Below are positions 1 to 7,573 of a DNA stretch of 32,401 bases, in pieces; position 1 is the stretch's first letter; the number at the start of each line of letters is the position of its first letter. The DNA is from Myxococcota bacterium (lineage in GTDB: Bacteria; Myxococcota_A; Polyangia; Fen-1088). The translations under genes and the position numbers were made by a program. Below the pieces are notes generated by a model. That model saw only the letters and a list, made by a program, of their open reading frames with translations. It was not told the DNA's origin and did no database searches. The stretch covers positions 1-32,401 of the forward strand of contig JAICYS010000035.1 of assembly GCA_025934105.1 (NCBI GenBank), in the 5' to 3' direction.

Positions 1-261
1 ACGGGCACCGCCGCGACCGGCAGCGGCGGGAGCTCAATCACGGGAGCGGGCGGCGCCGGCGTGGCCGGCGCGGGCGGCAGCACGGCCACCGGGGGCGGCG
101 CCGGCTCCGGTCCCGCGGGCGCCGGCGGGTCCAGCGCCTCCGACGCGTCCGGCTCGGGATGCGACTGCGCCGTGGCGACGGCGCCGGGCAACGGCTCGCT
201 GCTCTGGCTGGTGCCCATGGCCGCCGTCCTGACCGCCACCCGCCGCCGCCGGCGGCGCTGA
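1..261 (+). CDS. C-terminal end of a MYXO-CTERM-anchored surface protein (partial)
   Basis: The frame is open from the first base, so the 5' part lies outside the window. The visible 86 residues start with a Gly/Ala/Ser/Thr-rich low-complexity stretch of GAGG- and GSGG-type repeats. The last 35 residues have the tripartite form of the MYXO-CTERM sorting tail: a Ser-Gly-Cys-Asp-Cys motif, a hydrophobic segment (LLWLVPMAAVL) and a terminal run of six arginines. In Myxococcota such tails mark exported proteins that are processed and attached at the cell surface. The function of the missing upstream domain cannot be told. The flexible linker is the kind that separates a secreted domain from its anchor. 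I am sure of the reading frame and fairly sure of the sorting-tail assignment. Confidence 0.75.
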   Translation, partial: TGTAATGSGGSSITGAGGAGVAGAGGSTATGGGAGSGPAGAGGSSASDASGSGCDCAVATAPGNGSLLWLVPMAAVLTATRRRRRR

Positions 262-282
262 CCACCAGCAGTCTGCGCCGAT

Positions 283-305
283 GCCACCGCCACCCCGGCG
301 GTGGC
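283..305 (+). terminator. GC-rich stem-loop after the MYXO-CTERM gene
   Basis: A perfect 9-bp inverted repeat (GCCACCGCC / GGCGGTGGC) with a 5-base loop begins 22 bases after the stop codon. No T tract follows, so it is a candidate terminator or 3' stabilising hairpin only. Confidence 0.4.
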
Positions 306-599
306 GTCGCGCGGGCGGTCGCTGCCAGCGCGGACCGCTCCCCGGCGAGCGCGAGGCGAACATCCTCACCGGCCCAAGCGCCCGCTCGACGGTTCAATCG
401 CCCCAATCGGCGGCCGCACGAGCCGTTCGCGGCCGCGGCCAGGACAACCACCAGGTACACGCGCGCCTTGCGGGCGCGCTCACCCGGGCGATGCGACGAA
501 ACGACCGCCGGCCGCTTCGTTGCTCCTCCTCACCAGACCTCCGGGCCGTCCTCGTCGTCGTCGCGCCTGGCGGGCGGCGCGCCGGCCGACCTTCGCGTT
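306..599. other. Intergenic stretch without a recognisable gene
   Basis: Between the stem-loop and the 3' end of the decayed minus-strand gene I find no convincing coding sequence. The open frames here are Arg/Ala/Pro-rich, as expected from GC-rich noncoding DNA, and resemble no family I know. No repeat or RNA gene was seen. Confidence 0.5.
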
Positions 600-619
600 G
601 CCGCCGTCTCGACGGCGGC
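600..619 (-). terminator. Stem-loop just past the 3' end of the TolB-like relic
   Basis: An 8-bp perfect stem (GCCGCCGT / ACGGCGGC) is capped by a four-base CTCG loop (the CGAG complement on the minus strand). It lies 4 bases beyond the stop codon of the minus-strand relic. No T run follows. The position fits a terminator of the original gene. Confidence 0.35.
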
Positions 620-623
620 CGCA

Positions 624-1034
624 CTACCCCGGACCGGTGATGAAGTACTTGGCCCATTGGGCGACGCGGTTCGAGGTCGTGATGTCCTGGAACGCCAGGC
701 AGAACGCCGTGTAGCTGGGGCCGCCGTCCCCCACCCCCGGGTTGATGCCCACCATCCAGATCAACGTCCCCTTGGTCGTCTCGCCCGTGTCGGCCGGGGC
801 CGGCGGCGTGCGCAGGCCGGACTGGCGCGTCGACGAGAACGTCAACCAGATGAGGCTGTTCGTCTCGTCCAGCTTCTGGATGAACGGCGCCCACTTGGGA
901 AACGAGTTGGTCACCGCCGTCGTCGCCCCGTCGGCCACTCCCGGGCTGTTGGCGCGGGTCAGCGGGATGGGAGGCGGCTGCCGCGCGCGACCGGCAGCAG
1001 CCAGACCATCAGCGCGATCTGGTTCCGACGGCAC
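624..1034 (-). pseudogene. Relic of a TolB/PD40 beta-propeller-type secreted protein (C-terminal part, frameshifted)
   Basis: Two minus-strand frames join to give a recognisable C-terminus. In one frame, residues such as QIALMVWLLPVARGS (about 1022 down to 970) read like the start of a PD40/TolB blade. About position 970 the sense shifts to another frame, which continues PIPLTRANSPG, then SFPKWAPF, LIWLTFSSTR, LIWMVGINP and FQDITTSNRVAQW, and stops at 624. These match, from memory, the last blades of large TolB-like proteins common in myxobacteria (WFTFSS, LWMA, FQDI-HxAQW patterns). The upstream two thirds are missing: that DNA is now the start of the plus-strand gene at 1147. No intact start exists. 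It could be a true pseudogene, or a sequencing indel plus truncation. Confidence 0.6.
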
Positions 1035-1134
1035 CCGGTCAAGCTGGGCCCGCGGCCGGGGCCGTCAATGCCGCCGCCCTCCAGGACGGGCCTTAGGGCG
1101 TGAGACTGAACTGCGCGGCGTCCCGCCGGGCTGA

Positions 1135-1140
1135 TACCAT
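1135..1140 (+). promoter_or_regulatory. Extended -10 element (TGA-TACCAT) placed for a leaderless start
   Basis: TACCAT fits TANNNT, is preceded by TGA (the extended -10 pattern TGN), and ends exactly 6 bases before the GTG of the next gene, so transcription should begin at or next to the start codon. No clear -35 is seen. The same arrangement recurs across the window. Confidence 0.5.
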
Positions 1141-1146
1141 CGCGGC

Positions 1147-3246
1147 GTGCGCGCAACCCGCGTGCCGTCTTCGATTCGCGGCTCGACTTCGTCGGCCGTG
1201 GTGTTCGCCTTGCTGCTCGCCCTCGGTCGAACCGCCGCCGCCGCGGCTGGCCCGACCATCGATCCCGCCAGCGTCATCCTGTACCTGGACGAGGGGCGGC
1301 TGGAGCTGGAGGGGGACGACCTGCGCAACGTCCGGGTGCAGTGGAAGGGCCCCAGCGGCCCCGGCTCGGACGTCTGCTTGACGCCCAAACCTTCCGGGAA
1401 GCGAGAACGCTGCGCGTTCAGCCTGCCGCACAACCTTCCGCTGGACGTCGCGCTGGCCTGGGCCCCGGCCGCCCCGCCGGCCGGCGCGGCGGCCGCGCCC
1501 GACGCCTTCGTCCCGTTGCGCCCGGCGCGGGTGATCATCGACCGCGTGTTCCCGGCGGCGACCACCGCGCTGGATCTCACCGGCGGCCACGGGCGGCTTC
1601 CCCTGGCGCACCCGCAAGCCCTCGCGGCGGTCGACTGCGCGCAGGCCCGCTGCGAGATCGAGGACGCGGCGGTCGACGTGGCGGCGCTGTCCGGCTCGGC
1701 GACCACGCTGACCGTCCACGCCCACCTGGCGCCGCACGTGTTCGTCCTGCGCGGCGACGCGTTCGAGTCGACGTTCACGCAGTCGGTAGCGGTCCTGCAC
1801 TGCCCGGCCAGCATCGTCTCGGGGGCGCCGTTGCGGCGGGCCGACACCACCAGCGTGGTGGTGCGCCTGGACGCGCGCTGCGGCGGGGATCCGCACGCGC
1901 TGCGCTGGACGGCCAACGGCGAGCCGGCCCAGGTGGTGCGCGTCGCCAAGGAGAACGACGCGGTGCTGGCCCTCATCTCCGTCGGCGACGTCGAGGACGC
2001 GACGCTGACCGTGACCGCCACCCGGCCCGAGCCCGACGGTTCGGTCATCGCGATCGCGCGGGCCGCCACCCGGCCGGCGCCGCTGCCGCGCGCCAGCCTG
2101 GAGCTGCCCGGCTACGGCATCATCGACTTCGTCCCCACCAACCGCGACGCCACCGTGCACGTGGCGCCGGTGGGCGGCGCGGCGCGGCTGGCGCTGCTGC
2201 CCGTCGAGGGGGCGTATCACGTCACCTCGGACGCCAACGGCACGCGGCTGCGTGGCGAAGAAGGTGTGGGCGGCTACGTCGCGTTGCGGTTCGGCTACCG
2301 CGTGCAGGGGCTGCCGTCCCCCTTCGCCGACACCGACCTGGCCATCGTCAGCGAACAGCTTCAGCGTCCCATCCGCGAGGCCAGCGTGCCGGCCCCGATC
2401 GGGCCGTCGGCGCTGGGCCCGGACCCGCTGGTCGAGCTGGTCTGCACCGACGGACACGGCAAGGCCCAGCGGATCCCGCCCGGCAAGCGGACGGCCATCC
2501 CGTTTTCGCGCCGCGACGGCTGCCGCGTCGTCATCCACCGCGAGCGCTTCAAGCCGGAGGACGGCACGCAGGACCTGACGCTGGAGATCGAGGTCAGCAA
2601 GGTCGACGACAGCCCGCGGGCCGACGCGCACGTGAACGAACGCATGGTGCTGCGCCCCGCCTCGGAGCCGCGCATCGTCTGGATCAAGGGCGTCAAAGGG
2701 CAGTTCGATCGGGTGACGGTGCGGATCGCGCACGTCGCCGACGACGTCCGCTACGTCGGGTCGACCGAGACCCGCACGTCGCTGCCGGCGGTCCAGTGGA
2801 CGCTGGTCGTCGGCGAGGGACACTTCCGTTTCTACGCGACGGCCGCCATCCCGACCGGCCTGTTTCACATCACGGCCCCGAGCGGCGTCCTGGTGCTGAA
2901 CTTCGGCGCGCTGTCACGCCTGACCTGGCTCGATCGAGAAGGGCATGAAGGCCTGGTCGGCCTCGAGCTGGGCGCGATGGGGATCGGTTTTGCGTCGACC
3001 GTCGGCACCACGACGTTTCCGCCGACGCTGGCGGTGATCGGCGGCATCGGCGTCAGCATCCCGATCGGCAACCGGGGCGAGGCCAGCCAGGCTTCCGTGA
3101 ACCTGCACCTCTGGGGCGCTTACGAGCTTCGCGACGACTACATCTACACGCCACCCAACGGCGTCGGGACGTCGTTCACCCCCACTCACTGGTCCTTGCT
3201 GTTCGGCCCCAGCATCACCATCGGCAACATTGGCACCAACCTCTGA
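1147..3246 (+). CDS. Large secreted protein of unknown function (699 aa) with a barrel-like C-terminus
   Basis: The GTG start gives an N-terminal signal peptide (basic MRATRVPSSIRG, then a hydrophobic stretch ending in Ala-rich sequence near residue 36). The mature protein begins with TIDPASVILYLDEGRLELEG. Residues 40-540 look like a chain of beta-rich segments with several Cys-containing loops (for example SGKRERC, VDCAQARCEIED). The last 150 residues contain short amphipathic strands rich in Gly and aromatics (GHFRFYATAAIPTG, LGAMGIGFASTVG, VSIPIGNRG, WSLLFGPSITIGNIG). That resembles an outer-membrane or surface beta domain, though it does not end in a terminal Phe. I do not recognise the family. 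It is transcribed alone, with its own -10-like element, and its start lies on the ruins of the TolB-like gene. A role in the envelope is inferred only from export. Confidence 0.8.
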   Translation: MRATRVPSSIRGSTSSAVVFALLLALGRTAAAAAGPTIDPASVILYLDEGRLELEGDDLRNVRVQWKGPSGPGSDVCLTPKPSGKRERCAFSLPHNLPLDVALAWAPAAPPAGAAAAPDAFVPLRPARVIIDRVFPAATTALDLTGGHGRLPLAHPQALAAVDCAQARCEIEDAAVDVAALSGSATTLTVHAHLAPHVFVLRGDAFESTFTQSVAVLHCPASIVSGAPLRRADTTSVVVRLDARCGGDPHALRWTANGEPAQVVRVAKENDAVLALISVGDVEDATLTVTATRPEPDGSVIAIARAATRPAPLPRASLELPGYGIIDFVPTNRDATVHVAPVGGAARLALLPVEGAYHVTSDANGTRLRGEEGVGGYVALRFGYRVQGLPSPFADTDLAIVSEQLQRPIREASVPAPIGPSALGPDPLVELVCTDGHGKAQRIPPGKRTAIPFSRRDGCRVVIHRERFKPEDGTQDLTLEIEVSKVDDSPRADAHVNERMVLRPASEPRIVWIKGVKGQFDRVTVRIAHVADDVRYVGSTETRTSLPAVQWTLVVGEGHFRFYATAAIPTGLFHITAPSGVLVLNFGALSRLTWLDREGHEGLVGLELGAMGIGFASTVGTTTFPPTLAVIGGIGVSIPIGNRGEASQASVNLHLWGAYELRDDYIYTPPNGVGTSFTPTHWSLLFGPSITIGNIGTNL

Positions 3247-3364
3247 TCGGCTCACGATCCATCTGGGTGGGTCGGATTTCCCGGCGCACTTCTGGGGCCG
3301 CCTGGCTGGCGACCTGGGTCTGCCGGAGGCCGACCTCTACCCGTATTCACCGCCGCCACAATAG
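3230..3364 (+). pseudogene. Possible C-terminal gene relic (about 44 codons)
   Basis: A frame overlapping the end of the secreted-protein gene and closed by TAG at 3362 reads TIHLGGSDFPAHFWGRLAGD and continues LGLPEADLYPYSPPPQ. This composition (aromatics, acidic residues, helix-like DLGLPEADLYPY) is more protein-like than the usual Arg/Pro/Ala shadow frames here. There is no convincing start or ribosome-binding site. It may be the last exon-like remnant of a lost gene. I do not recognise the family. Confidence 0.3.
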
Positions 3365-3383
3365 GCCCTGGCGCGGCGAGTGT

Positions 3384-3389
3384 TAGGTT
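3384..3389 (+). promoter_or_regulatory. Extended -10 element (TGT-TAGGTT) placed for a leaderless start
   Basis: TAGGTT (TANNNT) follows TGT and ends 6 bases before the GTG start at 3396. There is no ribosome-binding site between them and no evident -35. Confidence 0.5.
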
Positions 3390-3395
3390 GTCGGG

Positions 3396-3899
3396 GTGCG
3401 CGCGCTCTCGATCCTGCTGCTCTGCCTGACGGGGGCCGGCACCGCCCGCGCCGCGCCGGCCCCCGGCGCGCAGGAGCGCTTCGACCGCGACAAGAAGAAC
3501 GTGGGCCTGGCCATCACGCTGGAGGCGCTCTCGCCCATCGCCGGAGCGGGCTGCTTTTACGCGGGCGAGAGCGACAAGGCCACGGCGCTGGCGGTGCTCA
3601 GCGTCGTCGCCATCGGCGGCGGTGTGGGCGGCGCGTTCTGGCTGCTCCACCTCGAGGGCGAGCACGACAGCGGCGTCGGCGGCGTGGCGCTGAACCTGGA
3701 AGAGAGCGCGGCCATCTCGTTGCTGGTCGCGGCCGGCGTCACCTACGTCATCGCGCGCATCTCGGGCCTGTCGCTGGCGCCCGACGCCACCCGCGCGTTC
3801 AACGAGGACCTGCGCCAGCGCGTCGGGCTGCCGCCCGCCGAGCCCACCATCCCCTTCCACGCGGCGCTGCCGCTGGGCGGCGCGACGTTCCGCTTCTGA
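3396..3899 (+). CDS. Small membrane protein of unknown function (167 aa)
   Basis: The GTG start gives a signal peptide (MRALSILLLCLTGAGTARAA). A short charged segment follows (ERFDRDKKN). Then come three hydrophobic stretches at roughly residues 36-54 (ITLEALSPIAGAGCFYAG), 63-85 (ALAVLSVVAIGGGVGGAFWLL) and 105-125 (AAISLLVAAGVTYVIARISG). The C-terminal tail (AFNEDLRQRVGLPP) probably faces the aqueous phase. The layout resembles small multi-span envelope proteins that are frequent and unnamed in myxobacteria. It appears to be transcribed by itself. No enzymatic motif is visible. Confidence 0.75.
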   Translation: MRALSILLLCLTGAGTARAAPAPGAQERFDRDKKNVGLAITLEALSPIAGAGCFYAGESDKATALAVLSVVAIGGGVGGAFWLLHLEGEHDSGVGGVALNLEESAAISLLVAAGVTYVIARISGLSLAPDATRAFNEDLRQRVGLPPAEPTIPFHAALPLGGATFRF

Positions 3900-3918
3900 T
3901 CGGCGCGGCGCTCTGGCG

Positions 3919-3924
3919 TATTGT
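3919..3924 (+). promoter_or_regulatory. -10 element (TATTGT) placed for a leaderless start
   Basis: TATTGT (TANNNT) ends exactly 6 bases before the ATG of the GST gene. A weak -35 candidate (CTGATC at 3896, 17-base spacer) overlaps the stop codon of the preceding gene. Confidence 0.5.
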
Positions 3925-3930
3925 CCGCGC

Positions 3931-4566
3931 ATGGACATCACGCTTTATCACGCTCCCTCGACGGCGGCGCTGGCCGTCCACTGGCTGTTGCTGGAGCTGG
4001 AGTGGCCGCACCAGGTTCGCTCGCTGGATCTCGAGAAACGCGAACACAAGACGCCCGAGTACCTGAAGCTGAACCCGGCGGGCCTCGTCCCCACGCTGGT
4101 GATCGACGGCCAGGCGATCTGCGAGGCGGCGGCCATCGTGATGCACCTGGGCGACCTGGCGGCCGCGCGCGAGCTGGCGCCCCCACCCGGCACGCCCGAA
4201 CGCGGCCAGTATCTCCGCTGGATGTTCTTCATGGCCAACACGCTGCAACCCGCCTATCGGGCCTGGTTTTACCCGGCGGAGCCGGCCGGGCCCGAGAACG
4301 TCGAAGCCAGCCGGCGGGCCGCGCGCGCCCGCATCGAGTGGGCCTGGGAAGAGGTCGCGCGCCATCTCAGCGCCGGGGGACCGTACGTGCTCGGCGCGCG
4401 GCTGTCTGTCGCGGACTTCCTGCTGACCATGCTCATGCGCTGGTCCCGCAACATGCCCAAGCCGGTCGATCACTGGCCGGTCCTGCACGCGTACGCGCAG
4501 CGGATGAAGGCGCGGCCGTCGTTCAAGGAGGTTTACGCCCGTGAGGGTCTGACCGACTGGACGTGA
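3931..4566 (+). CDS. Glutathione S-transferase family protein
   Basis: This 211-residue protein has the normal GST length and two-domain plan. Residues 1-78 form the thioredoxin-like domain: ITLYHAPSTAALAVHWLLLE (beta1 and helix1, with Ser8/Thr9 in the usual catalytic region), NPAGLVPTLVIDG with the cis-Pro of the VPTL motif, then CEAAAIVMHLGD, which replaces the common E-S-x-A-I glutathione-contact motif. Residues about 85-205 are helical, with the SVADFLL N-capping motif typical of the GST C-terminal domain. The substrate cannot be predicted; glutathione conjugation or peroxidase activity in the cytoplasm is the family default. The gene seems to be a single unit followed 34 bases later by the DUF763 gene. 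Confidence 0.9.
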   Translation: MDITLYHAPSTAALAVHWLLLELEWPHQVRSLDLEKREHKTPEYLKLNPAGLVPTLVIDGQAICEAAAIVMHLGDLAAARELAPPPGTPERGQYLRWMFFMANTLQPAYRAWFYPAEPAGPENVEASRRAARARIEWAWEEVARHLSAGGPYVLGARLSVADFLLTMLMRWSRNMPKPVDHWPVLHAYAQRMKARPSFKEVYAREGLTDWT

Positions 4567-4587
4567 GCGGCGCGGCCGCGGGCGTGG

Positions 4588-4593
4588 CAAACT
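4588..4593 (+). promoter_or_regulatory. Weak -10-like element (CAAACT) before the DUF763 gene
   Basis: CAAACT matches two of the three fixed positions of TANNNT (A2 and T6) and ends 7 bases before the ATG at 4601. It is listed because its position matches the other leaderless starts. Cotranscription with the GST gene is the alternative. Confidence 0.3.
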
Positions 4594-4600
4594 CGCGCGC

Positions 4601-5884
4601 ATGCCCGCCGCCACCGGGAGCGCCGACTTGCCGCTGCACGGCGGGCGGGTGCCGGCCTGGCTGGCCCAGCGCATGGCCCGGCTGGGGCGGGTGATCGTCG
4701 AGGCCATCACCCACGAATACGGGCGCACCGAGCTGCTGCGGAGGCTGTCGGACCCCTTCTGGTTCCAGTCGTTCGGCGCGGTGATGGGGATGGACTGGCA
4801 CTCGTCGGGAATCACGACCAGCGTGATCGGCGCGCTCAAGCGCGGCCTGGCGCCGGTGGCCGACGAACTGGGCCTCTACGTGTGCGGCGGGCGAGGACGG
4901 CATTCGCGCCGGACGCCCGACGAGCTGACGGCGCTCGGCGAGCGGTGCGGCCTGAACGCGCCGGCGCTGGTGGCCGCCAGCCGACTGGTGGCCAAGGTGG
5001 ACAGCGCCGCCGTGCAGGACGGATTCGAGTTGTACCTGCACGGTTTCATCGTCGCCGCCGACGGCGCCTGGGTGATCGTGCAGCAGGGGATGAACGGCGC
5101 CCGCCGGCAAGCGCGCCGCTATCACTGGATCTGGGACCGCGCCGGCGCGGTCGGGTTCCTCGACGAGCCGCACGCCGCCATCGTCGACGCCGGCGCCGCG
5201 GACGGGCTGCCGAGGCCGCCTGGTGCGAGGGCCGCGGGGCTCGGTCCGGGCGATCGCGAGCCGCCCCGCGAGATCGTGAACTTGACGGATCGACGGGCGG
5301 CGCCGGCCCGGGGCGGCATCGTCAGCCTGGCCGACGCCGGTCCCGGCGGGACGGTCACGACGTTGCGGCGCCTGCGGATGCCGGCCCACCACGACGTGCG
5401 CGCCGAAGACATCGACCTTGGCCGGCTGGGCAAGACCCTGGCGGCGGTCGCCGAGCGCGGCCCGCGCGACTTCGCCGACCTGCTGCTGGTCCCGGGCGTC
5501 GGCGCGCGGACCGTGTTCGCGCTGGCGCTGGTGGCGGAAGTGGTTCACGGCGCGCCCAGCCGGTTCGCGGATCCGGCGCGGTTTTCGCTGGCTCACGGCG
5601 GCAAGGACGGCCACCCCTTCCCCGTCCCGCTGCGTGTCTACGACGAAACCGTCCGCGTCCTCAAGGACGCCCTGGCGCGCGCCAAGCTGGGGCAGAGCGA
5701 ACGGCTGGCGGCCATCCGGCGCCTCGACGATCAGGCGCGCCGGATCGACGCCGCCGCGACCACGCCCGCCGAACTGGAGGCCGGCGTGGCGCGCGAGTGG
5801 GCGGCCAAGGCAGAGTTGGGGGGACGGACGGTCATGGACGATCGCGTCCGGCGGCGGCGGCGGCAGCTGGCGTTTCCCTTCTGA
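4601..5884 (+). CDS. DUF763 family protein with a helix-hairpin-helix motif
   Basis: The N-terminus (TGSADLPLHGGRVPAWLAQR, then ITHEYGRTELLRRLSDPFWFQSFGAVMGMDWHSSG) is the hallmark of DUF763, a family of about 370-430 residues found in bacteria and archaea with no settled function. Further family features are the LYVCGGRGRHSRRTPDEL segment and a C-terminal segment with FADPARFSLAHGGKDGHPFPV. At about residues 290-316, LLLVPGVGARTVFALALVAE has the form of a helix-hairpin-helix (PGVG turn), which suggests nucleic-acid binding. The protein carries no signal peptide and should be cytoplasmic. The basic C-terminal tail (VRRRRRQLAFPF) is notable. Confidence in the family is high; its function is unknown. 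Confidence 0.88.
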   Translation: MPAATGSADLPLHGGRVPAWLAQRMARLGRVIVEAITHEYGRTELLRRLSDPFWFQSFGAVMGMDWHSSGITTSVIGALKRGLAPVADELGLYVCGGRGRHSRRTPDELTALGERCGLNAPALVAASRLVAKVDSAAVQDGFELYLHGFIVAADGAWVIVQQGMNGARRQARRYHWIWDRAGAVGFLDEPHAAIVDAGAADGLPRPPGARAAGLGPGDREPPREIVNLTDRRAAPARGGIVSLADAGPGGTVTTLRRLRMPAHHDVRAEDIDLGRLGKTLAAVAERGPRDFADLLLVPGVGARTVFALALVAEVVHGAPSRFADPARFSLAHGGKDGHPFPVPLRVYDETVRVLKDALARAKLGQSERLAAIRRLDDQARRIDAAATTPAELEAGVAREWAAKAELGGRTVMDDRVRRRRRQLAFPF

Positions 5885-5889
5885 GGCCG

Positions 5890-5909
5890 GGCCGCCGCGG
5901 GCGGCGGCC
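5890..5909 (+). terminator. GC-rich stem-loop after the DUF763 gene
   Basis: A perfect 8-bp stem (GGCCGCCG / CGGCGGCC) with a 4-base loop starts 6 bases after the stop codon. No T tract follows. Its placement supports a terminator. Confidence 0.4.
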
Positions 5910-6255
5910 GCGAAGTGGGAGAGCGCCGTCGTGGCCGCGCACGCGCCCGACTCCTTCGCGCGGCCGCCATTTCTGCGAGGCTGCGCGGCCAATGTCGACC
6001 CCTGGAAAGGAGGCCGGCCGCGGCATCTTCCTGACGGGTGTCTCGCGCGGGATCGCGGCCACCCGGTCTTCCTCGATGGTGGCGAAGTAACACAAGTCAG
6101 TTGGCCACGAAATCTGCGGTTAACACCCGTTCGATATGGTCGGCCCGTCAACAACAGGTTGCCGGGCGCGGACACAGTGATTGCCTGCGCCGGCGTTGAC
6201 GGCGCCGCGAGGGGGGCTCGGCGGCGCCGGAGCCGCAATCACGAGACGGGAACCG
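5910..6255. other. Intergenic region upstream of the porin-urt operon
   Basis: This 346-base stretch should hold the promoter of the urea-uptake operon. It contains a locally AT-richer part around 6085-6140. A segment at 6101-6117 (TTGGCC, then TGCGG) looks like a sigma-54 site, but the GG-GC spacing is one base too long. No -10 of the leaderless type precedes the porin gene. A 32-codon ATG frame (5992-6090) is present but unconvincing. No RNA gene or repeat was seen. Confidence 0.5.
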
Positions 6256-7533
6256 ATGAAAGAGCACGCCGCAGGTGCGCGACGAGGGTTGTCTTTACTG
6301 GCTCTCCTGACGCTGACGACGATGACCGGCTGGGCGTGGGCCCAGGCCACGCCAGCCGACATACCGCCGCAGGCGCCGCCGCCGGCCGCCGAGGTGCCGC
6401 CAGCGCCGCCGCTGCCGCCGCCGCCGGCCGTCGAAGCCACGCCGCCGCCCGTCCCCACGCCGCCCACCTCGACGGAGGCGATGCCCGCCACCCGGCCGGA
6501 CGCCCTGCCCCCCATCGACGTGGGTGCCTGGATCCGCGCGGGCAGCAGGTTCCAGAAGCCCGGGGACCCCAACAGCCTCGGCGACTGGCACATGGACACC
6601 GCCTACGTCGAGCTGCACGCCGGCGGCAAGGTCCACAAGAACGTCGGCGTCACGCTGAACCTGAACGCCAACATGCTGTCCTGGGGGCCGGGTGGAGTGC
6701 CCTCGGCGGGATCGCTGGTGGCGCTCGAAGACGCCATCATCTCGTTCGACTTTTACGACCAGTTTCACCTGTGGGCCGGCCGCCTGCTGGTCCCGGTCGA
6801 CCGTTCGAACGCTTCCGGGCCGTTCTTCATGATTCCCTGGAACTACCCGGGATTCTTCTCGGGCGCGTTCGTCGGCGCGCCGGCCGAGGGGCCCTCGGGC
6901 CGGAACAACGGCGCCGTCGTTTGGGGCGACGTCGCCGGGGGCAGGTTCTCGTACTTCGCCGGCGCCTTCGACAACGGCAACGTCACCACCAGCCCGCTGT
7001 TCTCCGGCAAGCTGCGGCTGGCGCTGTGGGATCCCGAGCCGGGGTTCTGGGGCAACGGCAGCTACTTCGGCGACAAGGACATGCTGTCCGTCGACGTCGG
7101 CGGACAGGCGCAAAAGCACGGCACGCTCGCCGGCGACAAGACCTACGCCGAGGTCAACGCCGACGTGCTGATCGAAAAGAAGCTCGGCGGCGGCAGCTTC
7201 GTCACCGGCGAAGCGGCCTACTACCACTTCAACCAGGACAGCGGCGGCGTCAGCGACTCGATGTACGCGCTCCTGGCGTACGCCACGCCGACGGTGGGCG
7301 TGGGCAGCCTGCAGCCGATGGTGCGCTACCAGTGGGAGAAGGTGAAGGACAACCCGGCCACCAACCCGTGGAACGTCGACGTCGGGCTCTCCTACCTGAT
7401 CAAGGGGCCGGCGCTGCGCGTGCTGGCGACGTACAGCCACACCCGGCTGCTGAACCTGGATCCGGCCACGACGGCGATCACCAACTCGAACGCCAACTCA
7501 GTCCAGCTTGGCGCGCAGGCCATCTTTTTTTGA
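6256..7533 (+). CDS. Outer-membrane porin with a Pro-rich N-terminal linker, first gene of the urea-uptake operon
   Basis: The ATG at 6256 is preferred over an upstream TTG because it starts directly at a signal peptide (MKEHAAGARRGL, hydrophobic core, cleavage after WAWAQA). The mature protein opens with about 45 residues made mostly of Pro and Ala (PPQAPPP, PPLPPPPAV, PPPVPTPPTS). A region of alternating amphipathic strands rich in Tyr, Trp and Gly follows (AYVELHAGGKVHKNVGVTLN, FHLWAGRLLVPVDRSNASG, FSYFAGAFDNGN, YLIKGPALRVLATYSHTR). It ends in Phe-Phe, the usual outer-membrane barrel assembly signal. The fold resembles phosphate-selective-porin-type barrels. It lies 40 bases before urtA on the same strand, so passage of urea or other small nitrogen compounds through the outer membrane is a reasonable inference. 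The substrate is not shown by sequence. Confidence 0.8.
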   Translation: MKEHAAGARRGLSLLALLTLTTMTGWAWAQATPADIPPQAPPPAAEVPPAPPLPPPPAVEATPPPVPTPPTSTEAMPATRPDALPPIDVGAWIRAGSRFQKPGDPNSLGDWHMDTAYVELHAGGKVHKNVGVTLNLNANMLSWGPGGVPSAGSLVALEDAIISFDFYDQFHLWAGRLLVPVDRSNASGPFFMIPWNYPGFFSGAFVGAPAEGPSGRNNGAVVWGDVAGGRFSYFAGAFDNGNVTTSPLFSGKLRLALWDPEPGFWGNGSYFGDKDMLSVDVGGQAQKHGTLAGDKTYAEVNADVLIEKKLGGGSFVTGEAAYYHFNQDSGGVSDSMYALLAYATPTVGVGSLQPMVRYQWEKVKDNPATNPWNVDVGLSYLIKGPALRVLATYSHTRLLNLDPATTAITNSNANSVQLGAQAIFF

Positions 7534-7556
7534 TTCGGGACGACACCACCCACGTG

Positions 7557-7564
7557 AAGGAGAG
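7557..7564 (+). promoter_or_regulatory. Strong ribosome-binding site of urtA
   Basis: AAGGAGAG lies 9 bases before the ATG at 7574. It is the best Shine-Dalgarno match in the window and decides this start over one further upstream in frame. It fits high expression of a binding protein. Confidence 0.8.
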
Positions 7565-7573
7565 AGATTCATC

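Noticed and set aside
5992..6090. Thirty-two-codon ATG frame reading GRGIFLTGVSRGIAAT, faintly like a nucleotide-binding SDR start
   Set aside because: Too short, no ribosome-binding site, and the glycine pattern of a Rossmann motif is incomplete.
6101..6117. Sigma-54-like promoter before the porin-urt operon (TTGGCC...TGCGG)
   Set aside because: The distance between the GG and GC elements is one base longer than sigma-54 allows, and the -24 box has an extra C. Nitrogen control would make sense, but the site as written does not fit.
7525..7531. Run of seven T between the porin gene and urtA, resembling a terminator tail
   Set aside because: The Ts are the codons for the final Phe-Phe plus the first base of the stop, and no hairpin precedes them.
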